Shown here in pieces: positions 8,740 to 17,053 of a stretch of DNA of 64,000 nucleotides. Source of the DNA: JAKFWF01 sp031367505 (GTDB taxonomy: Bacteria > Pseudomonadota > Alphaproteobacteria > Rhizobiales > Hyphomicrobiaceae); contig JANLPY010000303.1 in assembly GCA_031367505.1 (NCBI GenBank), positions 18,944 to 82,943 on the forward strand, in the 5' to 3' direction. Position 1 is the stretch's first letter. Each line of letters begins with the position of its first letter. Under the pieces are notes generated by a model. That model was given only the letters and a program-made list of their open reading frames with translations. It had not been told where the DNA came from and searched no databases. The translations under genes were made by a program, and so were the position numbers.

Positions 8740-10038
8740 TCACACAGCCTTCTGCAGCACTGCGATGAAGAAGCCATCGGTGCCGTGGTCGGCGGGCGTC
8801 AACTGCAACGTGCCGGTGCGGCCATCGGCGGATGCCGGTGGCTCGGTCGAAAGCGCCGATCCTGTCCAGGCCGTCGCATACGGTACGATCGCAAATTCGG
8901 GAGCATCGGTGATGAATGCCGTCACCTGGTCGATATTCTCCTCGGGAAGCACCGAGCACGTCACGTAAACCAGCCGGCCGCCCGGCTTAACGAGGCCACG
9001 GGCGAGCCGTAGCACTTCACGCTGATCGGCCTGGCGCTGCGCCAAATTTTCTGGAGTCACGCGCCACTTGGCATCCGGACGGCGGCGCCAGGTACCTGAA
9101 CCGGTGCATGGCGCATCGACCAGCACCACGTCGAAGCGGGGTCCGAGTGCCTCCAGCTCGGCGACGTTGCCGGCGTTCATGACCTGGGCATTGCGCACGC
9201 CCGCACGTTTCAATCGCTCGAAGATTGGTCGCAACTGTCCTTTATCGGCATCGTAAGCGTAGATCTGACCGGTGTTGTGCATGGCGGCTGCCAGGGCCAA
9301 GGTTTTGCCGCCGGCGCCCGCGCAAAGGTCCATGATCTGTAATTTGGGCGCAGCGCGCACCAGTGCAGCCGCGATCTGGCTGCCTTCGTCTTGAACCTCG
9401 AACCAGCCCTTGCCGTGCGCCGCGTCCACCTCGACATTGGGCGTGCGGCCGGGACCTTCGGGTGCTGGAATGCGCACGCCGAATTTTGCATACTTCGCTT
9501 CTGAAGCGCCGTATTCAGCCAACGCTTTTAGCGTCTTCTCGCGCGTCGTCTTCATCGAGTTGACCCGTAGATCGACCGGCGCACGACGGTTCAGACCTTG
9601 TCCCTGGATGACCGCACGATCCCCGAACGCGCGCTCGAACGACGCCCATAACCACCCGGGAATATCGGCGCGGACATGCGGCAACGTCGCGTCGTCGAGC
9701 ACTCTCGATAACCCGGCGCGTTCCTCATCCGTCAGTGGCGTCAGCGCATGTGGCGTTCCATCAGCATTCGCTTCGATCGCTTCAGGTGAAAGAGCGAGCG
9801 CCCTTCCGGCTGCCGCGAGAACAAGCGCCCGCGAGCTATCCGAACCCATCTGTGCCGCCAGCGAAAGCTTCCGCCGCAACACGTCATAGACCAGATTGCC
9901 GATCGCAGCCCTGTCGCCTGAGCCTGCAAACCGATGTGCTTTACCCCAGTCGGACAAGGCCGTGGCCACTGTACGATGCCGTGCCACGATGTCGTCGAGC
10001 ACCTCGACGGCCGCTACCAATCGCGCTCCCGCTTTCAT
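8740..10038 (-). CDS. RsmB/NOP family class I SAM-dependent RNA methyltransferase
   Basis: RNA m5C methyltransferase of 432 residues. SAM-binding motif DLCAGAGGKTLALAA, motif IV DAPCTGSGTWRR with its Cys, and motif VI VTCSVLPEENIDQV with the catalytic Cys are intact. The ATG at 10038 is one base past the MAPEG stop and is preferred over an in-frame start 60 bases upstream. Last gene of the guaB-MAPEG-rsmB run; convergent with ubiB with no gap. 16S rRNA C967 is the textbook target of RsmB, but the exact target of alphaproteobacterial members is less sure. Confidence 0.9.
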   Translation of the reverse strand: MKAGARLVAAVEVLDDIVARHRTVATALSDWGKAHRFAGSGDRAAIGNLVYDVLRRKLSLAAQMGSDSSRALVLAAAGRALALSPEAIEANADGTPHALTPLTDEERAGLSRVLDDATLPHVRADIPGWLWASFERAFGDRAVIQGQGLNRRAPVDLRVNSMKTTREKTLKALAEYGASEAKYAKFGVRIPAPEGPGRTPNVEVDAAHGKGWFEVQDEGSQIAAALVRAAPKLQIMDLCAGAGGKTLALAAAMHNTGQIYAYDADKGQLRPIFERLKRAGVRNAQVMNAGNVAELEALGPRFDVVLVDAPCTGSGTWRRRPDAKWRVTPENLAQRQADQREVLRLARGLVKPGGRLVYVTCSVLPEENIDQVTAFITDAPEFAIVPYATAWTGSALSTEPPASADGRTGTLQLTPADHGTDGFFIAVLQKAV

Positions 10039-10039
10039 C

Positions 10040-10465
10040 TCAAAGGACCGGCACGACGGCGCGAACGAAGATGGTGATCCACATGACGAGCACCGCAATC
10101 GCGCTCGCGAAAAAAGCGTACGCGCGAGGCATAACCGGGTTTGCGCCCAAATGGATGCCGGCGTGCACGAGGCGGCTGACCACGAACACGATGGCCCAGA
10201 ACATCATCCAATAGTCGACCGACTTGGTGATCAGCGCGAACGCGCAGGCTGCGAAAAACAACACCGGAATTTCGAACTGATTCTTGTAGTTGTTCGACGC
10301 CTTCATCGCATCTTCGGGCCAGGCATCTTGCCCGAGCGCGATATCTTTGAGACGCGTCGTTTTCGAGACGAGCGCCGAGCGGCGACGCGAACCCATGACG
10401 AACAGCACGCCAATCGTCAGTAGTACCTGCGCGAATACCGGCAGGATGATCATATTCTGGTTCAT
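10040..10465 (-). CDS. MAPEG family membrane protein
   Basis: Integral membrane protein of 141 residues with four hydrophobic helices. The MAPEG pattern KASNNYKNQFEIPVLFFAAC and VSRLVHAGIHLG is clear. MAPEG proteins include glutathione transferases and eicosanoid-type enzymes; the bacterial members are mostly uncharacterised. It sits 9 bp downstream of guaB and 1 bp upstream of rsmB, so the three are almost certainly co-transcribed. Confidence 0.9.
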   Translation of the reverse strand: MNQNMIILPVFAQVLLTIGVLFVMGSRRRSALVSKTTRLKDIALGQDAWPEDAMKASNNYKNQFEIPVLFFAACAFALITKSVDYWMMFWAIVFVVSRLVHAGIHLGANPVMPRAYAFFASAIAVLVMWITIFVRAVVPVL

Positions 10466-10474
10466 GAGTTGGAC

Positions 10475-12022
10475 TTAACCGTTTCCTGGGTAATTCGGGC
10501 TCTCACGCGTGATCGCGATCGAGTGGGTATGGCTCTCGCGCATCGCCGCCGGCGAGATGCGGATGAACTTCGCGCGCAGCTTGAGCTCGTTCAGGTTTTG
10601 CGCACCAACGTAACCCATGCCGGCACGCAAGCCGCCGACCAATTGATGCACGACATTGCTCACTGGCCCCTTGTACGGCACCTGACCTTCGACGCCTTCA
10701 GGCACTAACTTGAGCGTGTCTTTGACTTCCTGCTGGAAATAGCGATCTGCGCTGCCGCGCGCCATCGCCCCGACCGAGCCCATGCCGCGATACGATTTGT
10801 AAGTGCGCCCCTGGAACAGGTACGTCTCGCCTGGGCTTTCGTCGGTACCGGCCAGCAGCGAGCCGATCATCACGCAGTCTGCACCCGCGGCGAGCGCTTT
10901 CGTGACGTCGCCCGAGAACTTCACGCCACCATCGGCAATAATGGGAATGCCCGCACGTCGTGCTGCGGCAACGCAATCTAGAATGGCGGTCAGCTGCGGC
11001 ACGCCGACGCCAGCGACAATGCGCGTCGTGCAAATTGAGCCCGGTCCAATACCGACCTTTACGGCATCGGCGCCAACGTCGATCAGTGCGCGCGTCGCAT
11101 CGCCGGTTGCGACGTTGCCGGCCATGACTTGGGTGGCATTCGACATCTTCTTGATGCGAGCGACCACTTCCAGCACCTTGGCCGAATGACCATGTGCGGT
11201 ATCGACCACGATGAGGTCGCATCCGGCGGCAATCAGTCTCTCCGCCCGCTCCATGCCATCGTCGCCGACGCTGGTGGCGGCAGCCGCGCGCAAGCGGCCC
11301 TGCTCATCCTTGCAGGCATTCGGGTAGTTTTGCGCCTTTTCTATATCCTTCACGGTGATGAGGCCGACGCAGCGATAGGCGTCGTCCACCACCAGCAACT
11401 TTTCAATGCGGTGTTGATGTAACAACCGCATGGCCTCGGCGCGGTCGACACCGACGCGAACCGTGATCAGCTTGTCTTTCGTCATCAACTCGCGAACGGG
11501 CGTCGCGGGATTGGTTGCAAAACGTACGTCGCGGTTGGTGAGAATGCCGACCAGTTTGCCGGCTTGGCCTTTCGCGCCACTCGCCTCGACGACGGGCACA
11601 CCGGAAATGTGATGCTCGCTCATCAGATCAAGCGCGTCTTTCAGGGTGGCGTTCGGCGCAATCGTCACAGGATTGATGACCATCCCGCTTTCGAACTTCT
11701 TGACCCGCTCGACTTCCTTGGCCTGCAACTCCGGCGTCAGATTGCGATGAATGACGCCAAGGCCACCAGCCTGCGCCATCGCAATCGCGAGCCGCCCTTC
11801 GGTTACCGTATCCATCGCCGACGACATCACGGGAATATTGAGGGCGATCGATTTGGTAACGCGTGTTGCGACCGAAACCTGCCCCGGCATCACTTCGGAT
11901 GCCTGCGGAATGAGCAACACATCGTCGAAGGTCAACCCGACTTCAGGCGCAATGGCTGGACCTGGTCCATCGTAGGCGTTCGTCGTGGAGGGGTTCGAAT
12001 GGGTGGAGGGCGCAACGGCCAT
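10475..12022 (-). CDS. guaB: IMP dehydrogenase
   Basis: Inosine-5'-monophosphate dehydrogenase, 515 residues, committed step to GMP. The ATG at 12022 follows GAGGAGCTGCC; the longer open frame upstream is not supported. Features: N-terminal VGLTFDDVLLIPQASEV, two CBS domains inserted in the barrel (roughly residues 110-230), the active-site Cys loop GPGSICTTRIVAGVG, the IMP-binding IIADGGVKFSGD and the flap YRGMGSVGAM. The N-terminus is about 20 residues longer than many homologues (Ser/Thr/Pro-rich). Confidence 0.97.
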   Translation of the reverse strand: MAVAPSTHSNPSTTNAYDGPGPAIAPEVGLTFDDVLLIPQASEVMPGQVSVATRVTKSIALNIPVMSSAMDTVTEGRLAIAMAQAGGLGVIHRNLTPELQAKEVERVKKFESGMVINPVTIAPNATLKDALDLMSEHHISGVPVVEASGAKGQAGKLVGILTNRDVRFATNPATPVRELMTKDKLITVRVGVDRAEAMRLLHQHRIEKLLVVDDAYRCVGLITVKDIEKAQNYPNACKDEQGRLRAAAATSVGDDGMERAERLIAAGCDLIVVDTAHGHSAKVLEVVARIKKMSNATQVMAGNVATGDATRALIDVGADAVKVGIGPGSICTTRIVAGVGVPQLTAILDCVAAARRAGIPIIADGGVKFSGDVTKALAAGADCVMIGSLLAGTDESPGETYLFQGRTYKSYRGMGSVGAMARGSADRYFQQEVKDTLKLVPEGVEGQVPYKGPVSNVVHQLVGGLRAGMGYVGAQNLNELKLRAKFIRISPAAMRESHTHSIAITRESPNYPGNG

Positions 12023-12268
12023 CGGGCAGCTCCTCGTCAGGTTGAAATCGCGATCACACGGGATTTGCTGCAGCGCAATCAGCTGCGCGGTCACCGAGCG
12101 ATTTCGAACGCCAAGTAGCACGCTCGCAGCGTTACGGGAAGCGGTTCGGTTAACAAGCCGCGCCAAATCTGAAAGTTCGCGAATAGACAGCGAATGAACC
12201 GTTTTGCTCGTCCCTGCGTCAAACCCTGCAGATGACTTCAACCACTACCGGACAGGGAGGCCACGACG

Positions 12269-12412
12269 ATGACACGGATCAAGCTTTCCTGCGCTGTCTT
12301 GACAGCCCTTCTGCTGATCACCGGCAGTGCCCGCCGCCCGGTCGAAGCTGGGACAGAAAAGTTCATCCGCTCCAAACCCCACGTCGCGATTAGCGTGACG
12401 ACTAGCATTTGA
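12269..12412 (+). CDS. Possible small exported peptide, 47 residues
   Basis: Short frame beginning MTRIKLSCAVLTALLLITGS, with a GGGAGG ribosome site 8 bases before the ATG and a hydrophobic core typical of a signal peptide, then a basic tail. It is the only coding candidate in the 478-bp gap between the divergent guaB and uronate-dehydrogenase-like genes; the rest of that gap shows nothing recognisable. No family recognised. The good ribosome site and signal-like start are the only support. Confidence 0.4.
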   Translation: MTRIKLSCAVLTALLLITGSARRPVEAGTEKFIRSKPHVAISVTTSI

Positions 12413-12500
12413 TCAATTTCGCCCCTTGCGGGCGAGCTACTCGACCAGCCATAACTCCCGGCATACGCAATCCGATGCTGTAACCTGCGGGAGAAACCTC

Positions 12501-13313
12501 ATGCCACGCATACTATTGACAGGAGCCGGTGGTGGCGTTGGCACGCGGCTGCGGCAGTTGCTGCCGAAGTTCTACCCTGATCTCAGACTATCCGACATCA
12601 AGGCGCCGGCCGATCTTGCAAAGTCCGAGACCTTCATGGCCGCCGAGTTGTCGGACATGGCAGCCGTCGAAGCCATCTGCGAAGGGGTCGATGGTATCAT
12701 CCACCTCGGTGGCTATTCGGTGGAAGGCCCCTGGGAGCCGATCCACCAGTCGAACATCGTGGGCTGCTATAATTTGTTCGAGGCGGCTCGCCGCAAGGGC
12801 GTGAAGCGCGTAATCTTCGCCTCGTCGAACCACGCGGTTGGCTTCTATCCGCGCCATCACCGGATTGGCCCAGATGTCACCGCGCGCCCCGATGGCCGCT
12901 ACGGCGTATCAAAAGTGTTCGGTGAAGCGTTGGCCAGTCTCTACGCCGATAAGTACGGCATGAAGAACACATCACTCCGGATCGGCAATTTCGGTGATCA
13001 ACCGCTCGACCAGCGCCGCCTTTCGATCTGGCTTCACCCTGACGATATGGTGCAATTGTGCCGGATCGGCCTTGAACATCCCGAAATCCATTACGAGGTG
13101 CTATACGGCGCCTCTCTCAACGAGCGCGCCTGGTGGGACAACTCACGCGCCTATGAACTCGGCTATCGCCCTGTTGGTCGAGCCGAAGACCACCGGGAAC
13201 ACGCCATGGCCGAACAAGCCAAGACGCCGGCCGATACGGTCGCTGACTTCTATCAAGGCGGCACGTTCTGCGCGATGGAGTTCGCCGGCGACACCAGCCG
13301 CATTTGGAGTTGA
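12501..13313 (+). CDS. NAD-dependent epimerase/dehydratase family, uronate dehydrogenase-like
   Basis: Extended SDR of 270 residues. The ATG at 12501 follows GCGGGAGAAACC. Nucleotide-binding motif LLTGAGGGVGTRL, then IHLGGYSVEGPWE, FASSNHAVGFYPR, RPDGRYGVSKVFGE with the catalytic Tyr and Lys (YGVSK), and ASLNERAWWDNSRA. These segments correspond closely to those of Agrobacterium uronate dehydrogenase, which oxidises glucuronate or galacturonate to the aldarolactone. Substrate assignment is by remembered similarity; other sugar dehydrogenases of this group are possible. Confidence 0.82.
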   Translation: MPRILLTGAGGGVGTRLRQLLPKFYPDLRLSDIKAPADLAKSETFMAAELSDMAAVEAICEGVDGIIHLGGYSVEGPWEPIHQSNIVGCYNLFEAARRKGVKRVIFASSNHAVGFYPRHHRIGPDVTARPDGRYGVSKVFGEALASLYADKYGMKNTSLRIGNFGDQPLDQRRLSIWLHPDDMVQLCRIGLEHPEIHYEVLYGASLNERAWWDNSRAYELGYRPVGRAEDHREHAMAEQAKTPADTVADFYQGGTFCAMEFAGDTSRIWS

Positions 13314-13440
13314 GCGGCATTACGACCAGCCAGCACGCTTCACTTATGACGACATGACACCTTCAACGCCAGGCACCTGGGTGCATGACGAAAGGTTCGG
13401 TATTGTGAAGCTCGTTCAGCAATTGATGAGTATCATATAG

Positions 13441-14349
13441 ATGAAACTTGATGACGCCCGCCGGGCGAACAACTATCGCAGTGTATTCCGGCCAAATCTC
13501 TTTGCGGCGCGCGTTGTCATCGTAACCGGCGGCGGCAGTGGCATTGGGCGGTGCACCGCGCATGAACTTTCGGCACTGGGCGCGAAGATTGCGCTGATCG
13601 GTCGAAGGGCCGACAAACTCACCAAGGTCGAGGCAGAAATCCGGGCGGCGGGTGGCATTGCGGCCACGTGGGATCTCGATATTCGCGAAGAGACAAAAGT
13701 TGCACAAGCGATTGAATCGATCCTTGCGAAGTTTGAACGGATCGATGGCCTTGTGAACAACGCTGGCGGGCAATTCGCCAGTCCGATCGAAAAGATTTCC
13801 GCCAAGGGCTTTGACGCGGTGGTGCGTAGCAATCTGCTCGGCGGCTTCTTGATGGCGCGCGAGTGTTACACACAGTGGATGGCGGCCAACGGTGGCGCAA
13901 TCGTCAACATGGTCGCGGATATGTGGGGTGGCATGCCCGGCATGGCGCATTCAGGCGCTGCCCGTGCCGGAATGGTCAATCTGACCGAAACAACAGCGTT
14001 CGAATGGTCGGGCGCCAACGTCCGCGTCAATGCCGTTGCGCCCGGGATTATCGCTTCATCCGGCATGGACACCTATCCGGCCGATCGCCGGGACTACATT
14101 CGTTCGCGCGGCGCGACCGTTCCGCTAGGGCGGTTCGGAACAGAAAGCGAAGTCTCGGCGGCAATCGTGTTCCTGCTTTCTGATGCGGCGAGTTTCATCA
14201 CCGGCACCACTTTGCGGATCGATGGCGGCACGCCAAATGTACGTCCATCGATGATCCTTGAAGCCCGCGCAAAAGGCTCGGCGGCACCAGCCTTCAACGG
14301 CTTCCATTTGGCCGCAACCCCCAAGGTCCTGCAGGATTTGGTTGATTGA
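13441..14349 (+). CDS. SDR family oxidoreductase with non-canonical catalytic site
   Basis: Short-chain dehydrogenase of 302 residues. Cofactor motif TGGGSGIG at 29-36, NNAGG at 106-110 and a complete C-terminal Rossmann half with VRVNAVAPGII and ITGTTLRIDGGTP. Instead of YxxxK it has HSGAARAG, with His170 and Arg175 where the DECR/PECR-like branch has HAGSAKA, so the usual catalytic Lys is Arg. Closest remembered relatives are citronellol/citronellal-type or 2-enoyl-CoA reductase-like SDRs. It lies 28 bp upstream of the HDAC-like gene and is probably co-transcribed. Confidence 0.88.
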   Translation: MKLDDARRANNYRSVFRPNLFAARVVIVTGGGSGIGRCTAHELSALGAKIALIGRRADKLTKVEAEIRAAGGIAATWDLDIREETKVAQAIESILAKFERIDGLVNNAGGQFASPIEKISAKGFDAVVRSNLLGGFLMARECYTQWMAANGGAIVNMVADMWGGMPGMAHSGAARAGMVNLTETTAFEWSGANVRVNAVAPGIIASSGMDTYPADRRDYIRSRGATVPLGRFGTESEVSAAIVFLLSDAASFITGTTLRIDGGTPNVRPSMILEARAKGSAAPAFNGFHLAATPKVLQDLVD

Positions 14350-14376
14350 CGAGGCGATACCGGTCAGATCGTTTGG

Positions 14377-15279
14377 ATGCAATTTTTCTATCCCGATACG
14401 CCGGATCTGCCGTTGCCGCCGGGGCATCGCTTTCCGGCTGGCAAATACCGCATGTTGCGCGACCGGATTACCACCGAGCGTACTCTTGGTGACGCGCGGC
14501 TGACACGATCGCCGATCGCCACGATCACCGAGCTTCATCGCGCGCACGATGAAAACTACGTGGCCGCTGTACTCGACGGAACTTTGCCGGCAGAAATCCA
14601 ACGCCGCATCGGTCTGCCGCTGAGTGAAACGCTCGTGGCTCGTTCGTTGGCGACCACAGGTGGATCGATCGCTGCGGCTCGATCGGCATTAGAGACCGGA
14701 CTGTCAGGTCAGCTGGCGGGTGGCACCCATCATGCGCACCGGGATTTTGGCTCGGGCTACTGCGTCTTCAATGATCTTGCCACGGCCGCGCTGGCGATGC
14801 TCGTCGAAGCAAGGGTTGAGCGGGTTGCCATCATCGATCTCGATGTTCACCAAGGCGACGGCAATGCTGCGATCCTGGCAGCCAACCCGGCGGTGTTCGT
14901 GCTCAGCATCCACGGCGAGAAAAATTTCCCCTTTCGAAAAGTGCCCTCGACATTCGACATCGGATTGCCCGACGGCACCGAAGATCGGGCGTACATGCAC
15001 GCACTCGCCGGCGCTTTGGAACGGATCGCGGAGTTTCGCCCGGACCTGGTGCTTTATCTCTCGGGCGCCGATCCGCTTAAATCTGACACACTCGGCCGCT
15101 TGGCTTTGACCTTCGACGGCCTGGAAGAGCGCGACCGCATGGTTTTTCAGTTCTGTCGCCGTCGTGGCATTCCAGTCTCGATTGCGATTGGTGGAGGCTA
15201 TGCCGATCCAATTAGCGACAGCGTGCAGGCCTACACGAATACATTTCGCGTGGCGCGCGAGGTCTTCACTGGCGTCTGA
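14377..15279 (+). CDS. Histone deacetylase superfamily protein (acetoin-utilisation/acetylpolyamine amidohydrolase type)
   Basis: Zn-dependent deacylase of 300 residues. The charge-relay His pair lies in GTHHAHRDFGSGYCVFND, zinc ligands in DLDVHQGDGN and SGADPL, and the transition-state Tyr in GGGYADP. Bacterial members act on acetylpolyamines, acetyl-CoA synthetase or small amides rather than histones. At about 300 residues it is short, matching the class IV-like AcuC/HdaH group. It follows the SDR gene closely. The substrate is unknown. Confidence 0.9.
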   Translation: MQFFYPDTPDLPLPPGHRFPAGKYRMLRDRITTERTLGDARLTRSPIATITELHRAHDENYVAAVLDGTLPAEIQRRIGLPLSETLVARSLATTGGSIAAARSALETGLSGQLAGGTHHAHRDFGSGYCVFNDLATAALAMLVEARVERVAIIDLDVHQGDGNAAILAANPAVFVLSIHGEKNFPFRKVPSTFDIGLPDGTEDRAYMHALAGALERIAEFRPDLVLYLSGADPLKSDTLGRLALTFDGLEERDRMVFQFCRRRGIPVSIAIGGGYADPISDSVQAYTNTFRVAREVFTGV

Positions 15280-15295
15280 CGACACAAGCTCCACA

Positions 15296-16420
15296 CTACG
15301 GAATTAAAATCTGCCGCACGCTCACCCCGTCGGCCAACCGATCGAACCCTTCGTTGATCTGATCGAGCGTGATCTTCTCGCTCATCAAACGATCGACCGG
15401 TAGCAGCCCCTGCTGATAGAGCGAGATGAACCTTGGGATGTCTCGAGCGGGCACACAACTGCCAACGTAACTGCCCTTCAACGTGCGCTCCTCGGCAACG
15501 AGATTGGTCGCGGGCAGGTTCATCATATGGCTCGGGTGCGGGAGGCTCGCGGTAACGGTGGTGCCGCCCCGCCGCGTAACTTTATAGGCGAGTTCCAGTG
15601 CCTTTACCGAGCCCGCCATTTCGAAAGCAAAATCGACGCCTCCCGATGACAGATCTTTGACCTGCTCGACAACATTGGCGTCGCGGCCGTTGATGCAGTG
15701 CGTCGCGCCGAGCTCCTTTGCCAGCTTCAACTTGTCATCGAGCATGTCGATGGCGATCACTTGCCGCGCGCCTGATAGCTTCAAAGCGAGCATCGACATG
15801 AGGCCTACGCCGCCAAGTCCGATGATCGCGGTTGAAGTGCCAGGCTGGACCTTCGCGGTGTTGATGACAGCGCCGGCGCCGGTGACCACGGCGCAACCAA
15901 ACAACGCCGCCTCCTCGAATGGCAAAGACTTGTCGATCTTCACGAGGCTGCCACGGGCGACGACCGCGTATTCGGAAAAACCCGACACGCCGACATGATG
16001 ATAGACGGGCTGACCGTCGCGCTTGAGACGAACCGAGCCTGACGTCAACGTGCCGGCGTTGTTCGCTTTCGCGCCCGGCTCGCAAAGCGCTGGACGGCCT
16101 TCCATGCATGGCATGCAGTGACCGCAGCTGGGCACAAATACGAGTATGACGTGATCACCGGCCTTCAGATCGCTTCCACCGGGCCCGACTTCGACGACTT
16201 CGCCTGCGGCCTCGTGCCCGAGCACCATCGGCATTTGCCGCGGCCGGTCGCCGTTTATGGTCGACAAGTCCGAATGGCATAATCCGGCCGCGCGGATCCG
16301 CAGCATGACCTCGCCTTGGCCCGGTGGATCGAGGTCGAGAGTTTCGATGACCAGCGGCTTCGACTGGGCATAGGGACGCGGCTTCTGCATTTCGTGGATA
16401 ACGGCGGCACGTGTTTTCAT
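15296..16420 (-). CDS. Zinc-dependent alcohol dehydrogenase
   Basis: Medium-chain dehydrogenase of 374 residues. Catalytic zinc ligands Cys in GLCHSD and His-Glu in LGHEAAG, structural zinc Cys cluster in PSCGHCMPCMEGRPALC, and NAD-binding GLGGVGLMSM. Length and spacing match class III-like alcohol dehydrogenases. It converges on the HDAC-like gene with a 16-bp gap and does not share its promoter. The substrate cannot be read from sequence. Confidence 0.92.
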   Translation of the reverse strand: MKTRAAVIHEMQKPRPYAQSKPLVIETLDLDPPGQGEVMLRIRAAGLCHSDLSTINGDRPRQMPMVLGHEAAGEVVEVGPGGSDLKAGDHVILVFVPSCGHCMPCMEGRPALCEPGAKANNAGTLTSGSVRLKRDGQPVYHHVGVSGFSEYAVVARGSLVKIDKSLPFEEAALFGCAVVTGAGAVINTAKVQPGTSTAIIGLGGVGLMSMLALKLSGARQVIAIDMLDDKLKLAKELGATHCINGRDANVVEQVKDLSSGGVDFAFEMAGSVKALELAYKVTRRGGTTVTASLPHPSHMMNLPATNLVAEERTLKGSYVGSCVPARDIPRFISLYQQGLLPVDRLMSEKITLDQINEGFDRLADGVSVRQILIP

Positions 16421-16596
16421 GTCAGCAATCCTTGGGGCATCGTTACGATCCGTTCTACCTGAGAGGGTAGCGGGCGCGAGCCGCCCTCGACAACCGGAAT
16501 GCGCGGGCTTTGCACGAGGCTTGATCCGAATTGCCGGTCATGCCATCGATCACGACCGTTGCGCGTTGGCGCGTCTCGATCCAGCAGGCTCCTCGC

Positions 16597-16794
16597 ATGG
16601 CAGACAAAATCATCAACCTGCGGACCGCCCGCAAGCGCCGCGACCGCGAGGCACGAGAGGCTCAGGCTGCGGAAAATCGTGTGAAATTCGGTCAGACCAA
16701 ATCGGAAAAGCAGAGGGTGAAGTCGATCAAAGAACTCGAAGTGCGGCGGTTGGATCAAGCGAAGCGCGAGACCAGCGACCAAAATGGCGAATGA
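16597..16794 (+). CDS. DUF4169 family protein
   Basis: Small basic, highly charged protein of 65 residues beginning MADKIINLRTARKRRDRE, the recognisable DUF4169 pattern of alphaproteobacteria. The ATG at 16597 is chosen over an upstream in-frame one because the family starts here. It overlaps the next gene by 11 bp, so the two are translated together. Function unknown; a nucleic-acid-binding helix is suggested by charge only. Confidence 0.85.
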   Translation: MADKIINLRTARKRRDREAREAQAAENRVKFGQTKSEKQRVKSIKELEVRRLDQAKRETSDQNGE

Positions 16795-17053
16795 CGCAGC
16801 CTCTGATAGTCCAAGCCAGACCGCGCGGCCGGTGAAGCGCTCGTTTGCGATCGCCGGTCACAAGACCTCGGTCAGTTTAGAAAACGCGTTTTGGGCCGCC
16901 TTGTGTGACGCGGCCGCTCGCGAGAATGTTTCCCTCGCAGCTTTGGTTCGGCGCATCGACAGCGCGCGTGGCAGTGCTGGATTGTCTAGTGCCATCCGCG
17001 TTTGGTTGCTGGCCGACGCTGAACGCCGCGCTCAATTGCCGCCGGTGCCTTGA
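16784..17053 (+). CDS. Ribbon-helix-helix domain protein
   Basis: Protein of 89 residues with a ribbon-helix-helix core: strand KRSFAIAGHKTSVSLE followed by helices ENAFWAALCDAAARENVS and LAALVRRID. This is the RHH_4-type family frequent in Rhizobiales after DUF4169. Likely a small DNA-binding regulator. Its 3' end overlaps the convergent asmA 3' end by 22 bp. Confidence 0.88.
   Translation: MANDAASDSPSQTARPVKRSFAIAGHKTSVSLENAFWAALCDAAARENVSLAALVRRIDSARGSAGLSSAIRVWLLADAERRAQLPPVP

Noticed and set aside
12023..12241. N-terminal extension of guaB
   Set aside because: A strong ribosome site precedes the ATG at 12022 and the extension is not IMP-dehydrogenase-like.
12300..12320. TTGACA-like promoter element
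   Set aside because: It lies inside the small peptide frame and has no matching -10 at suitable distance.
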